This document shows, in pieces, positions 6,483 through 6,539 of a stretch of 6,539 nucleotides of DNA; positions within the stretch are counted from its first letter, which is position 1; each line of letters starts with the position of its first letter. This stretch comes from an uncultured Oscillospiraceae bacterium (GTDB lineage: Bacteria > Bacillota > Clostridia > Oscillospirales > Oscillospiraceae). The stretch spans positions 1 through 6,539 of the forward strand of contig CAKTTR010000089.1 in NCBI GenBank assembly GCA_934615645.1, given 5' to 3'. The notes below the pieces were generated by a model. The model was given only the letters and a program-made list of their open reading frames with translations, was not told where the DNA came from and did no database searches. Made by a program: the position numbers and the translations under genes.

Positions 6483-6511
6483 CCCTTTATTTTGTTTTTC
6501 GATTTTATTTG

Positions 6512-6539
6512 ATTATACCGTCCAAGGTTTGATCTGTCA
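6512..6539 (-). promoter_or_regulatory. Sigma-A type promoter of the leader and surface protein gene
   Basis: The minus strand has a perfect TATAAT at 6517-6512. Exactly 17 bases upstream, TGACA (6539-6535) forms the last five bases of a TTGACA-type -35 box whose first base lies just outside the window. Transcription should start near 6505, about 20 nt before the riboswitch P1 helix. The downstream stretch is AT-rich. Confidence 0.8.

Larger units (their letters stand above)
6138..6505 (-). other. Long structured 5′ leader (about 370 nt)
   Basis: From the predicted transcription start near 6505 to the ATG there is no convincing gene on either strand. On the minus strand the stretch holds a cobalamin aptamer, one clear and one weaker intrinsic terminator, and at least four further hairpins, ending 10 bases after the last hairpin with the Shine-Dalgarno. 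The layout (promoter, aptamer, terminator, RBS, start codon) is that of a riboswitch-controlled leader. Confidence 0.8.

Noticed and set aside
6454..6500. Plus-strand terminator (CCGGCAG/CTGCCGG stem with T-rich sequence downstream)
   Set aside because: The T-rich stretch starts more than ten bases after the stem, and the stem fits as an internal hairpin of the minus-strand cobalamin aptamer.
6197..6532. 111-codon plus-strand frame in the leader region
   Set aside because: No ribosome binding site, no recognisable domain, and it runs antisense through the riboswitch, terminators and promoter.

Overview
The window holds the 5′ part (2045 codons plus two bases) of one very large minus-strand gene, together with its complete-looking regulatory leader. 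The gene starts at 6137 and runs off the left edge at position 1 without a stop. I translated the whole minus-strand frame by hand and found no internal stop or frameshift. The product is a secreted, modular surface protein: signal peptide, two GLUG-type beta-helix repeat arrays, an Ig-like domain, two large alpha-helical domains resembling the alpha/alpha-toroid (prenyltransferase/terpenoid-cyclase) fold, two 'atrophied' bacterial Ig-like domains between them, FIVAR-like and tandem three-helix spacers, and C-terminal SLH (S-layer homology) domains for wall anchoring. The second SLH is cut by the window edge.

The organism is most likely a GC-rich member of the Clostridia, such as a gut or rumen Oscillospirales-type bacterium. 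The grounds are the SLH anchoring, the GLUG and aBig-type domain mix, the lysine-rich Gram-positive style signal peptide, an AT-rich sigma-A type promoter and G/C-biased codon use. This is inference; other SLH-bearing Firmicutes are possible.

The right-hand 400 bp (6138-6539) contains no credible gene. Read on the minus strand it holds, in order: a near-consensus sigma-A promoter at the window edge (TGACA visible, 17-bp spacer, TATAAT); a compact cobalamin (B12) riboswitch aptamer with closing helix P1, the GGAAT element, the GGTGCAAAGCC hairpin, the CACTGT motif and a B12 box; an intrinsic terminator; a second weaker terminator-like hairpin; a run of closely packed hairpins; and the ribosome binding site. 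The leader is about 370 nt long.

The interesting reading of the window is the combination. A B12-sensing switch appears to control a giant wall-anchored protein with two alpha/alpha-toroid-like domains, and the alpha/alpha barrel is the fold of one half of animal intrinsic factor and transcobalamin. A surface cobalamin or corrinoid capture protein, made when B12 is scarce, is a testable hypothesis. The sequence shows the switch and the helical domains; the ligand is inference.
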